A DNA stretch of 64,000 nt from Terriglobia bacterium (GCA_022452285.1 JAKUNG010000001.1:62001-126000), one strand, 5' to 3'; counted from the first letter of the stretch, positions 17,304 to 26,286 are shown. Notes: generated by a model from the letters alone, not told the origin. A program made the numbers and translations.

Positions 17304-18335
17304 CTATAGCCTGATGGGTTTCCCCTCTCGAGCAGACTGATAAAGGGCTGTAATTACAGAGATGTTGTTAAAACTATCTTTTAATGAAATCACAGGGGTT
17401 TCACCATAGAGGATACTACGAGTCATTGACTCCACCTCATCTTGATAGGCATTGACTTTATGATAAATTTTTCTGTCTGTTTTCCGATTGTCTAAACCAT
17501 CACTAAACGTTGATTCATCTTTTGACCCGTCATCACAAACAATCTGAATGGTTGCCGAACGATTTAAACGATTTAACCAAGGCATATCTAGGTAGATGTG
17601 GCCTTCTGTTCCTAACAGATCTGCTTCAATGTGAGCAAATGCATCAAAACTTGAAAAGAAGTGAAAGAATACCCCTGAACTAAAAACAAGATGTCCAGAA
17701 AAACTTAGATCTACACCTCGTTTGTCATTTTGAATAGCATATACCTCAACAGGTTCAGCTCCCAATATTGCCCGTGAAAAACTCACACAATAACTACCAA
17801 GATCCCAAAGGGAACCTCCGCCCATTTTAGAATCAAACCGATAATCATCAGGTCTTTTCAAGGTAAAACTAAATAGACCTCTAACCATTCGAATTATTCC
17901 AATTTTTTCTTGAACTACAAGTTCTCGGACATAACTGGTCTGAGCATGAAAACGCATCATTGCTGCTTCTTGGACAATAATTTCATTTTTTTTTGCAGCT
18001 TCAGCAATTTCACTAACTTCTTCTGGAGATATTGCTAAAGGCTTTTCACAAAGAACATGTTTTCCTGCTTCTGCACACTTAATTACCCACTCTTTATGTA
18101 GACTATTCGGCAGTGATAGATAAACAACATCAATGTCAGGATCTTCCAGCATTGATTCATAGCTAGCGTAGGCCCTAGAAATCCCATGACTTTCAGCATA
18201 ATGATCTGCAACGTTGCGGCTTCTACTAGCAATAGCTAGTAATTCATTGTGGTTAGATTTCTTTAGACAGGGAATTAAACGTTCATTGATCCTAGCTGTA
18301 CTTAAAAGACCCCATTGAAGCCGTTTTTTAGTCAT
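17304..18335 (-). CDS. Gfo/Idh/MocA family oxidoreductase (third, divergent copy)
   Basis: A 343-residue NAD(P)-dependent dehydrogenase. The N-terminal Rossmann fold begins 'WGLLSTARINERLIPCL', the form seen in dimeric dihydrodiol dehydrogenase/xylose dehydrogenase relatives. 'LCEKPLA' near residue 98 carries the catalytic-region lysine, and the C-terminal alpha/beta domain contains 'GGGSLWDLGSYCVSF'. It is clearly less similar to the next two Gfo genes than they are to each other. The ATG follows AAAGGAATTTT. It likely oxidises a sugar or cyclitol hydroxyl; the exact substrate is unknown. Confidence 0.9.
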   Translation of the reverse strand: MTKKRLQWGLLSTARINERLIPCLKKSNHNELLAIASRSRNVADHYAESHGISRAYASYESMLEDPDIDVVYLSLPNSLHKEWVIKCAEAGKHVLCEKPLAISPEEVSEIAEAAKKNEIIVQEAAMMRFHAQTSYVRELVVQEKIGIIRMVRGLFSFTLKRPDDYRFDSKMGGGSLWDLGSYCVSFSRAILGAEPVEVYAIQNDKRGVDLSFSGHLVFSSGVFFHFFSSFDAFAHIEADLLGTEGHIYLDMPWLNRLNRSATIQIVCDDGSKDESTFSDGLDNRKTDRKIYHKVNAYQDEVESMTRSILYGETPVISLKDSFNNISVITALYQSAREGKPIRL

Positions 18336-18438
18336 AAAATTCCTTTAATTTGGATAATAGTGAAACACGCACCTAAAATTAATTTTTCTTTCATTCCAAA
18401 CAAAACCAGAAAACTTCCAGCACTTAACTACTTTTGAT

Positions 18439-19617
18439 TTAGGATTTTCTAAGACTTACCACTTCTTCCCATTTTCTGGATTCCCATGATTTTTTCATTG
18501 CTTCCTGGACCTCTGCAACCGCTAATGCTTCTTTAAAACCAGGTTCGCCCTGTTTTTCGCTGACTATCGACTTAAGAAACTCTGTGGCTTCAATTAATTT
18601 AAGATCATCGTAACTCATACTGATTGCCGGACCAGTTTGAAATTGCACATAGGAAGGATGTTTAGGGCTACTCTGAATAAGAGTGGTACCGTCATGCTCA
18701 TCAGAACCATCAGGGAAATGTACCTGTAGTTCATTCATTCGTTCAAAATTCCACTTCAAAGCACCCTTAGTTCCATTAAGCTCAAAAGCCATTTCACAAC
18801 CCGGTCCTTTAATCACTCTGCACGCTTCAAAAGATCCTCTGGCACCATTTGAAAAATGAACAAGAGCACCGACATAATCTTCATTGGTCACATCTCCTTT
18901 TGGACTTTCTGCTGAACCCGTAGAAAAGTGGTCGCCTGTTCCTTTAGTAGCTATAGGGCGCTGAGTGATAAATGTTTCAGAGGTGCTAGTCACACTCTGG
19001 ATTGAACCAGCCATGCTATGGGCCATATCTACAACATGAGAAATAAGATCGCCAAGTGCTCCACTCCCTGAAAACTCCCTCTGAAATCTCCAAGAAAGAA
19101 TTCCATTGGGGTCCCTACCATACCCGACCAAGAATCTACCCCTATAATGAGTAATATCCCCGATCTTACCTTCCTGTACCAGTTTTCTGGCATACTGGAC
19201 AACCGGAGCCCATCTGTAGTTGTATCCTACCCAGCTAATGACACCAGCCTCACGAGCGATTGACTCAATCTCTGCAGTTTGCAAAGGATTCATTCCTACA
19301 GGTTTTTCACAAAAGATGTGTTTGCCCGCCTTGGCTGCAGAGCGAATCATATCTATGTGAAGGAAATTGGGAGAAGCAATGCTAATCGCTTCAACGTCTG
19401 CATTACTAATGACATCTTCCCAATCTGTACTCCAATGCTCAAAACCAAAACGTTCCTGAGCCTCCTGAGCTCTATTTTTTACTTCATCAGCGCAAATAAC
19501 CATTCGTGCTTGAATGCCCAAATCTCTATACCGGTCAGAAACTTGACGGTAACAACGACTATGGACGGTCCCTATCCAGCCCATTCCAATAATTCCAATT
19601 CCAACGGTATGTGGCAT
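18439..19617 (-). CDS. Gfo/Idh/MocA family oxidoreductase (paired copy A)
   Basis: A 392-residue dehydrogenase beginning MPHTVGIGIIGMGWIG. The start at 19617 is chosen over an ATG eight codons upstream because AAGAAAGGA precedes it and the Rossmann motif GxGxxG then sits at the N-terminus. 'FCEKPVGMNP' holds the conserved lysine, and 'GYNYRWAP' and 'GDLISHVVDMAH' mark the substrate domain. It is a close paralogue of the next gene, sharing 'WAPxxQYA', 'VTNEDYVG' and 'FERMNELQV'. Members act on myo-inositol, glucose derivatives and amino sugars. The tandem copies suggest two related substrates or successive oxidations. Confidence 0.92.
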   Translation of the reverse strand: MPHTVGIGIIGMGWIGTVHSRCYRQVSDRYRDLGIQARMVICADEVKNRAQEAQERFGFEHWSTDWEDVISNADVEAISIASPNFLHIDMIRSAAKAGKHIFCEKPVGMNPLQTAEIESIAREAGVISWVGYNYRWAPVVQYARKLVQEGKIGDITHYRGRFLVGYGRDPNGILSWRFQREFSGSGALGDLISHVVDMAHSMAGSIQSVTSTSETFITQRPIATKGTGDHFSTGSAESPKGDVTNEDYVGALVHFSNGARGSFEACRVIKGPGCEMAFELNGTKGALKWNFERMNELQVHFPDGSDEHDGTTLIQSSPKHPSYVQFQTGPAISMSYDDLKLIEATEFLKSIVSEKQGEPGFKEALAVAEVQEAMKKSWESRKWEEVVSLRKS

Positions 19618-19675
19618 TTCAAATCCTTTCTTGCTCCACATTAATATTATTGAATTATCGAAGAAATGGAAAAAA

Positions 19676-20839
19676 CTACTTCCCTTCTATTGGACGTACT
19701 TCTTCCCATTGTTCTGACTCCCATGACTTAGCTACAGCTGCATGAACGGAAGCAACTTCAAGGGCTTCCTGAATACCCGGTTTAGCTTGTTTCCCCTCTG
19801 CAACTGAACTAAGAAAACGTGAAACTTCAATCGTTTTCAAATCCTCATAACCTAGTCCAGTTCCCTGTCCTGGATTAAAATGCTTGTGAAATGGATACTC
19901 TGGATTACTAAATAATCGTGTATAACCTTGTCGGATAGGTTCCCTTTCAGGGTTCAGATAGACCTGAAGTTCATTCATCCGCTCAAAATCCCAAATTATT
20001 GCACCTTTTGTACCATTAATTTCTACTTTTAATTCTTGCTGGGGGCCAGTAATAATGCGACAGGCCTCAAAACTGCCCCTAGCATCATTACTAAATTTCA
20101 TTAAACCACCCACATAGTCTTCATTAGTTACCTGTTGCTGACTGGGTGAATTCGTTGAAGGCGTTTCTGAGGAAGCAACAGGTCGAGTTTTAATCCACGT
20201 TTTCCGATTAGAAATAACCATTTTGATGGATCCCACTAAAAAATGAGCCAAGTCAGTGGTATGTGAAAGCATGTCATTTAGAACACCTGTTCCAGATACT
20301 GATTCATCAAAACGCCACGAGATCGGCTCATCTGGGCTACGAGCATATCCTTCAAAGTAACGGCTACGAAAGTGAGTTATCTCTCCTAACTGGCCTTGGT
20401 CAATGAGCTGTTTAGCATATTGAATCATGGGTGCCCACCGATAGTTAAAGCCGACAAAACTAAGAACACCATTTTTCTTAATGGCATCCTGAATTACTAC
20501 AGTTTGGCTAGGAGTCTTACCAACTGGTTTTTCACAAAGGATATGTTTCTTGGCGCTACTTGCGGCGCAAATAATGTTTTGATGATGATCATTAGGAGTA
20601 GTAATACTAACGGCAGAGATCTGCTTGTTCTGTAAAAGTTCGTTCCAATCGGTAGTAAAACTATTAAAGCCATGACGGATCATACCTTCCTTGGCTCGCT
20701 CTTCTATTGCATCAGCGCAACAAATCAGATGAGGGACAATACCTATTTCATTAAAACGGTCCTGCAGTTGACGATATGCCCGACTATGGGTATGCCCCAT
20801 CCAACCCATACCAATAACACCAATACCCAAAGATCTCAT
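19676..20839 (-). CDS. Gfo/Idh/MocA family oxidoreductase (paired copy B)
   Basis: A 387-residue dehydrogenase, tandem paralogue of the 18439 gene (about half the residues identical by eye). It starts 'MRSLGIGVIGMGWMG' with the GxGxxG nucleotide motif. 'LCEKPVGKTP' carries the conserved Lys, and 'GFNYRWAP' and 'NDMLSHTTDLAH' line the active site. The ATG follows GAAAGGTTCC. It lies 10 bases downstream of a TIM-barrel isomerase gene, an arrangement common in inositol- or keto-sugar-type catabolic operons where oxidation and isomerisation or dehydration follow each other. Confidence 0.92.
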   Translation of the reverse strand: MRSLGIGVIGMGWMGHTHSRAYRQLQDRFNEIGIVPHLICCADAIEERAKEGMIRHGFNSFTTDWNELLQNKQISAVSITTPNDHHQNIICAASSAKKHILCEKPVGKTPSQTVVIQDAIKKNGVLSFVGFNYRWAPMIQYAKQLIDQGQLGEITHFRSRYFEGYARSPDEPISWRFDESVSGTGVLNDMLSHTTDLAHFLVGSIKMVISNRKTWIKTRPVASSETPSTNSPSQQQVTNEDYVGGLMKFSNDARGSFEACRIITGPQQELKVEINGTKGAIIWDFERMNELQVYLNPEREPIRQGYTRLFSNPEYPFHKHFNPGQGTGLGYEDLKTIEVSRFLSSVAEGKQAKPGIQEALEVASVHAAVAKSWESEQWEEVRPIEGK

Positions 20840-20849
20840 TGGAACCTTT

Positions 20850-21818
20850 CTACAGCCAAGGAGGGGTCTCCTCTGGCATTGTCGTCAATACGATTGGTTC
20901 AAGAAACTTTACACTTTTAATGATTCCCTCAGCAGCACTCATCAGAGAATCCTCATGCTCAATACTGAGACTTCCATCATATCCAACGGACCGTAGACTA
21001 CTAACAAATTCTCGCCACCATAACTCATCATGACCAAATCCCAGGGTACGATAACCCCAGGATCTTTCTAAAACCAAGTGCATCGGATTTAAATCAAGAT
21101 TACCATCTGAAACCGTTCTATGAGGATTTATTTTGGCATCTTTAGCATGGACATGGAAAACAAAATTAGGTCCTAGCTCTCTAATCACTAAATTTGGGTC
21201 CATCCCCTGGTAAAATAAATGACTAGGATCTAAATTAGCTCCTAGCGAAGGACCAGCAATATCACGTAAACGTCGCAATCCTGACGGACTAAAAACTGAC
21301 TGTCCAGGGTGCATCTCAATGGCAATCTTAACCCCATGATCTGTAGCATACTGTCCAGCTTCCTTCCAAAAGGGAGTAAGAACTTTATCCCATTGCCACT
21401 CAAGAATTTCCAGAAACTCCTGCTGGAATGGATGGGCTATCCAATTAGGATAAGGAGTTCCACTGGGATCACCAGGACAACCGCTCATAGCTACCACCGT
21501 ATCCAAACCCAGTTTTTCGGCTAACTCAATAGTTTGATAAAGATGTTCTTTTTGTTCCTTGCCCCTCTCTGGATTTGGATCTACTGTATTACCATTACAG
21601 TTTAATGCACTCAAGGTTAGTCCTCGCTGATCAAAAGCGTCCTTGAATTCTGACCTAGCCTTGGAATCTTTAAGCAACTCAGTCCTGTTACAATGGGGTG
21701 TTTTTGAAAAACCGCCTGTTGAAATTTCAGCTGCTTCAATACCCTGCTCAACTAACCAATCCAGAGCCTCAGAAAATGAAAGACCTGGCAAACCATCTGT
21801 AAATAAACCAATTTTCAT
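20850..21818 (-). CDS. Sugar phosphate isomerase/epimerase, TIM barrel (copy B)
   Basis: A 322-residue AP-endonuclease-2-like TIM barrel (IolE/IolI/hydroxypyruvate isomerase superfamily). Metal-site features include 'IAIEMHPGQSV' (Glu/His), 'LGANLDPSHLFYQ' (Asp/His), 'FVFHVHAKDAKI' (His/Lys/Asp) and 'LSIEHED' near the C-terminus. The second ATG of an ATGATG pair is used because AGGAGG lies five bases before it. Copies such as this isomerise or epimerise sugars, keto-sugars or dehydrate inosose. It pairs with the gene at 22674-23675, and each is adjacent to an MBL-fold gene. No phosphate-specific site is visible, so the family name should not be read as a substrate. Confidence 0.9.
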   Translation of the reverse strand: MKIGLFTDGLPGLSFSEALDWLVEQGIEAAEISTGGFSKTPHCNRTELLKDSKARSEFKDAFDQRGLTLSALNCNGNTVDPNPERGKEQKEHLYQTIELAEKLGLDTVVAMSGCPGDPSGTPYPNWIAHPFQQEFLEILEWQWDKVLTPFWKEAGQYATDHGVKIAIEMHPGQSVFSPSGLRRLRDIAGPSLGANLDPSHLFYQGMDPNLVIRELGPNFVFHVHAKDAKINPHRTVSDGNLDLNPMHLVLERSWGYRTLGFGHDELWWREFVSSLRSVGYDGSLSIEHEDSLMSAAEGIIKSVKFLEPIVLTTMPEETPPWL

Positions 21819-21967
21819 CATCGCCTCCTATCCGTTTACTCTTTTTAGGTCCATACATTCAAAACGAATGTACGCAAACCATTAACAGAATGAAATAGTA
21901 CTTCTCTCTAAAATTAATCAAATTGAATTTAACCTCCCGATTTAAGATGTATCTAAAAAGGTTATCT

Positions 21968-22672
21968 TCACCTCATTCTCCTTGGATCTAATGACGCTTC
22001 TAAAACTAGAATCTCTGGTTTTTTTAGACCACTGGAGAGTCCAGAAAATTTAGCAGTACTAGATCGTAAATAGACAAGAGTATCCTGCGCACGCCGGTCC
22101 AAGAATTCCTTAAGTGGTCGCATCTTACTCGGCCACCAAAGAAGATAGTGCATGGGAATTATCCAATTCGGTTTCAATTTTTCAATTAAAACATCTAATT
22201 CTTGAAGAGATAGCGTGTTTGATTGGCCAACGATAGCTAACAAAATGTCACACTTATTTTGAAACACCTCTAACTCACTCGAGTTCAAACCATGACCTAA
22301 ATCACCTAGATGCAAAATCCAAAGACCACCAACGTTAAAGGCATAGAGTGCATTGTCCTTAGGATGTCCACTTTCGTGAAAAGGTGACTCAGCTGCACCC
22401 AAAGTAACAATAGGAGTACCATTAACCTCAGCTTGTTGATTGTTTTGCACTAAGTCTAAAGCATTGATTACTCTTGGAGATCCTTGAACAAGATCAGGAC
22501 ATCCGTGTGCAACATCCTCCAAAGAACTAACGATTACGATATCACCTTCAACAGCTGGCCCGTCAGGCAACCCAAGACGGCTAGGAGAAAATGGATCGGT
22601 AACAATTACTGATTCCTCATCCTGCCAAATTCGGAAACAGGCATGTCCAACCCACTCCACATTGACTGTCAA
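21968..22672 (-). CDS. UlaG-like MBL-fold protein lacking the HxHxDH motif (copy B)
   Basis: A 234-residue metallo-beta-lactamase-fold protein. UlaG-type features remain: 'VEWVGHACFRIW' at the start, 'DPFSP', 'ILHLGDLGHG' and 'WIIPMHY'. The hallmark HxHxDH is replaced by 'SSLEDVAH', so two of the usual zinc histidines and the aspartate are not in register. The start is taken as TTG at 22672, one base after the upstream stop, with AGAGGA ahead of it; this matches the paralogue's N-terminus (MSVNVEWVGH). It is either a non-hydrolytic homologue or uses a rearranged metal site. Its partner is the upstream isomerase. Confidence 0.85.
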   Translation of the reverse strand: MTVNVEWVGHACFRIWQDEESVIVTDPFSPSRLGLPDGPAVEGDIVIVSSLEDVAHGCPDLVQGSPRVINALDLVQNNQQAEVNGTPIVTLGAAESPFHESGHPKDNALYAFNVGGLWILHLGDLGHGLNSSELEVFQNKCDILLAIVGQSNTLSLQELDVLIEKLKPNWIIPMHYLLWWPSKMRPLKEFLDRRAQDTLVYLRSSTAKFSGLSSGLKKPEILVLEASLDPRRMR

Positions 22673-22673
22673 T

Positions 22674-23675
22674 TTAATCCTCTGCAATCTGGTGAAATCC
22701 TGCTATTTCCCACCAACTTTTTCCTTTTGATGGAGGCTTTTCCATCAGCAATGGTTTAAAGAAATCAATCGATTTCTCTAATCCCTCTTGAACTCCAATA
22801 TAGTCACATTCCATCTCAACAGAGAGGGCACCTTCATATCCAATAAATCGCAGGGTAGTTATAAAATCTCTCCAAAATTTCTGGTCATGTCCCCAACCAA
22901 CCAAGGTAAAAGTCCAAGATCTTTTTTCCGGAGTAGCTGGAGTCTGAGTTGTATCAAGTAACCCTTGTAACTTTAAGTTTCGACTCTCCATTCGAGTATC
23001 TTTTATATGGACATGAAGCAGTAATTCACCTAGATACGCAATTGTTTCAATTACATCTATCTTTTGAACAAATAGATGTGAAGGATCAAGATTACAACCA
23101 ACAATTGGGCCGATTGCCTCTCGTAATTTCATTAATGTCATGGGAGAATGAACAATGTCACCAATCCAAGGTTCAAAGGCTAAACGGCATCCGTGGTCTT
23201 CAGCAATTCTAGCTTGTTCTTTCCAAAACGGGATTACACGCTCTTCCCACTGCCATCGAAGAATTGATCTGTTCTTTGCGTTAGTGGGATCCACTACCCA
23301 ACACGGACATTTATCACCAGGTGCCCCTGCCGGAATACCAGCATTCAAGGTTAAAATCTTGACACCAGCAAGTTCTGCAAGCTCACAAATTTTTCGAAAA
23401 TGTTGAGCATATGCCTCAGAAATTTCTTTATCGGGAGATAGACCATTTCCATGGGCTGAAAAGGCACTAATCTTTAAATCATATTTTTCAAGGGTGCCCA
23501 ACCACTTTTTAAGCTTCTGGTTATCACCTATTAACTGACTGGGATCGCAATACTTACGGCTAGCTTCACCAAGACAAGCCATTTCAATTACCTTTATCCC
23601 CTGCTTTTGTGCAAACCTTAAGCCATCTTCAAATTCAAATGGAAGTAGAAAAAGGGAATTTATACCAAGTTCCAC
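22674..23675 (-). CDS. Sugar phosphate isomerase/epimerase, TIM barrel (copy A)
   Basis: A 333-residue AP-endonuclease-2-like TIM barrel, paralogue of the 20850 gene. Shared active-site segments are 'AFEPWIGDIV' (Glu), 'GCNLDPSHLFVQ' (Asp/His), 'LLHVHIKDTRM' (His/Lys/Asp) and 'LSVEMECD' (Glu). The start is GTG at 23675, six bases after CAGGAGGT; the TTG seven codons upstream is rejected because the ribosome site would then lie inside the gene. The stop is one base from the MBL-fold start, so the two are translationally coupled. Likely role: isomerisation or epimerisation of an oxidised sugar or cyclitol. Confidence 0.9.
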   Translation of the reverse strand: MELGINSLFLLPFEFEDGLRFAQKQGIKVIEMACLGEASRKYCDPSQLIGDNQKLKKWLGTLEKYDLKISAFSAHGNGLSPDKEISEAYAQHFRKICELAELAGVKILTLNAGIPAGAPGDKCPCWVVDPTNAKNRSILRWQWEERVIPFWKEQARIAEDHGCRLAFEPWIGDIVHSPMTLMKLREAIGPIVGCNLDPSHLFVQKIDVIETIAYLGELLLHVHIKDTRMESRNLKLQGLLDTTQTPATPEKRSWTFTLVGWGHDQKFWRDFITTLRFIGYEGALSVEMECDYIGVQEGLEKSIDFFKPLLMEKPPSKGKSWWEIAGFHQIAED

Positions 23676-23681
23676 TGCGAA

Positions 23682-23687
23682 CCTCCT
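23682..23687 (-). promoter_or_regulatory. Ribosome binding site deciding the isomerase copy A start
   Basis: AGGAGG on the minus strand lies 6 bases before GTG at 23675 and moves the start seven codons inside the longest open frame. Confidence 0.75.
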
Positions 23688-23746
23688 GTTCACCAATACC
23701 CTAAAATATTCAATTTTTACTTCTCGGCCTCACTAAAAATGACCTT

Positions 23747-24463
23747 TTAACCTAAGACTATACTTGGCTTATAGCCACTCGGTTCAAGAACAACAATGGT
23801 TGGACGTTCAGAATCAGACATCTGTAGAGGGAATTCAACAACACTGGACCGTACAAAAACTAAAGGATCCCGAGGACGACTATCAAGAAATTCCCTCAAG
23901 GGTCGCATTGGTCCAGCTACTGGAGGCAAAGCAAAGTGCATAGGAACAATCCACTTTGGATTAAGGTATTCGATCATCTCACCAAGATCTCCAAGAGACA
24001 AAGTATTAAACTGACCAACGATAGCTAGCATTACCTGACAGTGATTTCGAAAAGGAGCTAATTCCTCCTTTGAAAGACCGTAGCCCAGATCCCCCATATG
24101 CATCACCCAGATACCACCCACCTGCAGTGCATAAAGCGCATTATCCTTTGGACTTCCACTATCATGAATAGGTGATTCAGCTGCCCCAACAGTAACTAGA
24201 GCACTTCCATCAACCTCAGCTTTTAAGTTATTTTCAACTAATTCGAGAGCATCGATGATTCGTGGCTGTCCCCTTACTAAGTCGGGATTTCCATGGGCTA
24301 AGTCAGAGAGTGAACTTACAATGACAGTATCTCCATCGACCCCTGGAGCGTCTTCCGACAAATAGATCTCCTTAGGTGTATAGGGATCCATTACAATAAC
24401 TGGGCCACCATCTCGCCATACTCGAAAACATGCGTGACCTACCCATTCAACATTCACTGACAT
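23747..24463 (-). CDS. UlaG-like MBL-fold protein lacking the HxHxDH motif (copy A)
   Basis: A 238-residue MBL-fold protein, paralogue of the 21968 gene. It begins MSVNVEWVGHACFRVW; the ATG at 24463 is preceded by AAGGAGGG at five bases, so the upstream 33 codons of open frame are not coding. Retained UlaG-like elements are 'MDPYTP', 'VMHMGDLGYG' and 'WIVPMHFA'. HxHxDH is again replaced, here by 'SSLSDLAH'. The same loss in both copies argues for an old functional change and not recent decay. It lies 71 bases upstream of isomerase copy A and downstream of the double cyclase. Confidence 0.87.
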   Translation of the reverse strand: MSVNVEWVGHACFRVWRDGGPVIVMDPYTPKEIYLSEDAPGVDGDTVIVSSLSDLAHGNPDLVRGQPRIIDALELVENNLKAEVDGSALVTVGAAESPIHDSGSPKDNALYALQVGGIWVMHMGDLGYGLSKEELAPFRNHCQVMLAIVGQFNTLSLGDLGEMIEYLNPKWIVPMHFALPPVAGPMRPLREFLDSRPRDPLVFVRSSVVEFPLQMSDSERPTIVVLEPSGYKPSIVLG

Positions 24464-24468
24464 AAATT

Positions 24469-24476
24469 CCCTCCTT
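24469..24476 (-). promoter_or_regulatory. Ribosome binding site deciding the MBL-fold copy A start
   Basis: AAGGAGGG on the minus strand, 5 bases before ATG at 24463. It excludes a 33-codon upstream extension of the frame that overlaps the end of the cyclase gene. Confidence 0.85.
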
Positions 24477-24522
24477 AAATTACAAATAACTTTCTTGAGG
24501 ACAACTAATCCAATTTTTATTT

Positions 24523-26274
24523 TCAGTACAAAGCAATAGCTCTTCCTGGGCCTCCATGGCAATTACGAATCTTTAGGGCAGCAAAAATAAAATAAGCCTT
24601 GTCCGGAAGGCTACCAAGATTTGTTAGGGACTCTACTCCTACCATCCCAGAATTTCCTAAAGCCCAATATGTCATTAGTGCTTTCTTCTGATTAACACCT
24701 CCCAGAGTTGGACCATCCGTACCTACACAGCGAATCCCTCGGTCAGCTAAATATAAAATTGCATCTGGTCCTGGAGCAGGCCAACCCTCTGATTTTCCGT
24801 TTAAAGGATTGCCCATAAAACTCTGTCCCTCTGGAAATGGTTTAAAAAACCGATCGCTGAAACCACTTTGAAAAATTACTATTTCTCCTCGTTTTAATAA
24901 ACCGTAACGCTTTTCATAATTTTTGATTATATCAACAGTAATTTCTGGAGAATGAGGCCACTGCTTCTTGTCTGTAGTTCCAGAAAGCTCTTGGACATTG
25001 ATCACACGTGCCCAACCAGAAGTTTGGGAAAGGGGGACCTTATCTGTTGTTATTTCGCTAGTACCACGAGGACCATACTTTTTCTCATAAACTGATAGCC
25101 ACTCCCTGACTTCAGAAGAATAGCTACTATTATCAAAACCCTTAGAAGGTAAAGCATAAGAGGGCGGAACCAAATGTGTGCCACTATGGCTGTCCAACAG
25201 ATGTAGGTTCATAGAATAAGGCGGGATGATCGTTCGTAAATAGGGATGACGATTATTACCAATACCTGTGCCAGGCCACCACACAGGCAAATTGTCAGCA
25301 AGCAATACCGAAAGATCAACAACCCTTTTCTGTCGAGCAGACCGAAGAAGGGTTTGAACTAGTGGGGCACCAGTAATGGCAAATGCCCGAGTTTCAGCTC
25401 CAATTCCTTTGGCATGTTTGATGCCAAGCATACAGTAAAAAGCACCTGTTGCAGGCAATTTGCCTAGATTCGTCGCACCTTCGGTCCAAATCATTCCATG
25501 CTTGAGACCTGCAAAATGGGTCTCTTCAGCAAGCTCTGGGATAGGTCCCATACTAGGACTGTCAGTGCCTAACGTCATTACTTTTCGAGTCGCCAAAAAT
25601 TCCATCAACTCTGGTGCCGGGTCTGGCCAAGCAAAAGCCTTAGCTAGAATTGGATCTGCAACAAAAGCGCGACCTTCAGGGAAAGGCTTATAAAAACGAT
25701 CGCTGAAACCACTATAAAATAAAACGACATCTCCAAAACTAACAGGCCTATTTTCTTTTTCCCAAGCTTTGACATGCTTGGAAAAAATCAAAGGACTTTT
25801 TCCGATAGCTTCAGAACCTAGCAATTTGCGAACGTCAATTACACAGGCTTCACCAACAAACTGCCAAGCAGGTACCTTATCCCCAGAAATTAAACCAAAC
25901 GGACCTGCATTGGGCTTTTTTGAATCAGGAGGTGCAACTGAGTGGGTCGGAGCGTCAAACTGGGTTCCCACATTTTCGTCAAGCGTCAAGATGTCAGAAT
26001 TGTACGGACTTTGTGGACCGATACGCTTATAATGATTGATCTGAAAATTAGGTCCTGCACCTGGCCAACTGCAAGGAAGGTCTGTGGCAACAAGAAGCGA
26101 CAAATCAATGAATTGAGGTTTTTGGTCGGCACTCCAAACTGAAATTGGTTTCAAGCAAATTACTAGACAAAAAATGAAGGTGCAAACTTTAAACACAGAT
26201 ACTAATTGACTAGTAGGGAGATCCCAGAAAACTCTAGATGGTCTTATTTTTCTAAATTGCTGTCCTGTGTTCAA
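24523..26274 (-). CDS. Exported double cyclase-family protein (two fused kynurenine-formamidase-like domains)
   Basis: A 583-residue protein with a signal sequence (hydrophobic about 25-45, ending near 'SVWSADQ') and two cyclase domains (PF04199 type) at about 55-310 and 318-583. The family metal motif is HxGTHxDxPxH. Domain 1 reads NVGTQFDAPTH (N101, Q105, D107, H111) and domain 2 reads HSGTHLVPPSY (H363, H367, V369, Y373). The later zinc histidine is H253 in domain 1 and Y536 in domain 2; the following glutamates E265 and E548 are both kept. Each half has thus lost different ligands. The start is TTG at 26274 after AAGGAGGG; an ATG 21 codons upstream has no such site. Relatives hydrolyse amides or lactones. 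Confidence 0.87.
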   Translation of the reverse strand: MNTGQQFRKIRPSRVFWDLPTSQLVSVFKVCTFIFCLVICLKPISVWSADQKPQFIDLSLLVATDLPCSWPGAGPNFQINHYKRIGPQSPYNSDILTLDENVGTQFDAPTHSVAPPDSKKPNAGPFGLISGDKVPAWQFVGEACVIDVRKLLGSEAIGKSPLIFSKHVKAWEKENRPVSFGDVVLFYSGFSDRFYKPFPEGRAFVADPILAKAFAWPDPAPELMEFLATRKVMTLGTDSPSMGPIPELAEETHFAGLKHGMIWTEGATNLGKLPATGAFYCMLGIKHAKGIGAETRAFAITGAPLVQTLLRSARQKRVVDLSVLLADNLPVWWPGTGIGNNRHPYLRTIIPPYSMNLHLLDSHSGTHLVPPSYALPSKGFDNSSYSSEVREWLSVYEKKYGPRGTSEITTDKVPLSQTSGWARVINVQELSGTTDKKQWPHSPEITVDIIKNYEKRYGLLKRGEIVIFQSGFSDRFFKPFPEGQSFMGNPLNGKSEGWPAPGPDAILYLADRGIRCVGTDGPTLGGVNQKKALMTYWALGNSGMVGVESLTNLGSLPDKAYFIFAALKIRNCHGGPGRAIALY

Positions 26275-26278
26275 GTTA

Positions 26279-26286
26279 CCCTCCTT
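26279..26286 (-). promoter_or_regulatory. Ribosome binding site deciding the double cyclase TTG start
   Basis: AAGGAGGG on the minus strand lies 4 bases before TTG at 26274. No other in-frame start between 26337 and 26274 has a comparable site. Confidence 0.75.

Noticed and set aside
24464-24562. 33-codon N-terminal extension of MBL-fold copy A
   Set aside because: It overlaps the cyclase gene end, has basic non-family sequence, and the internal ATG carries AAGGAGGG.
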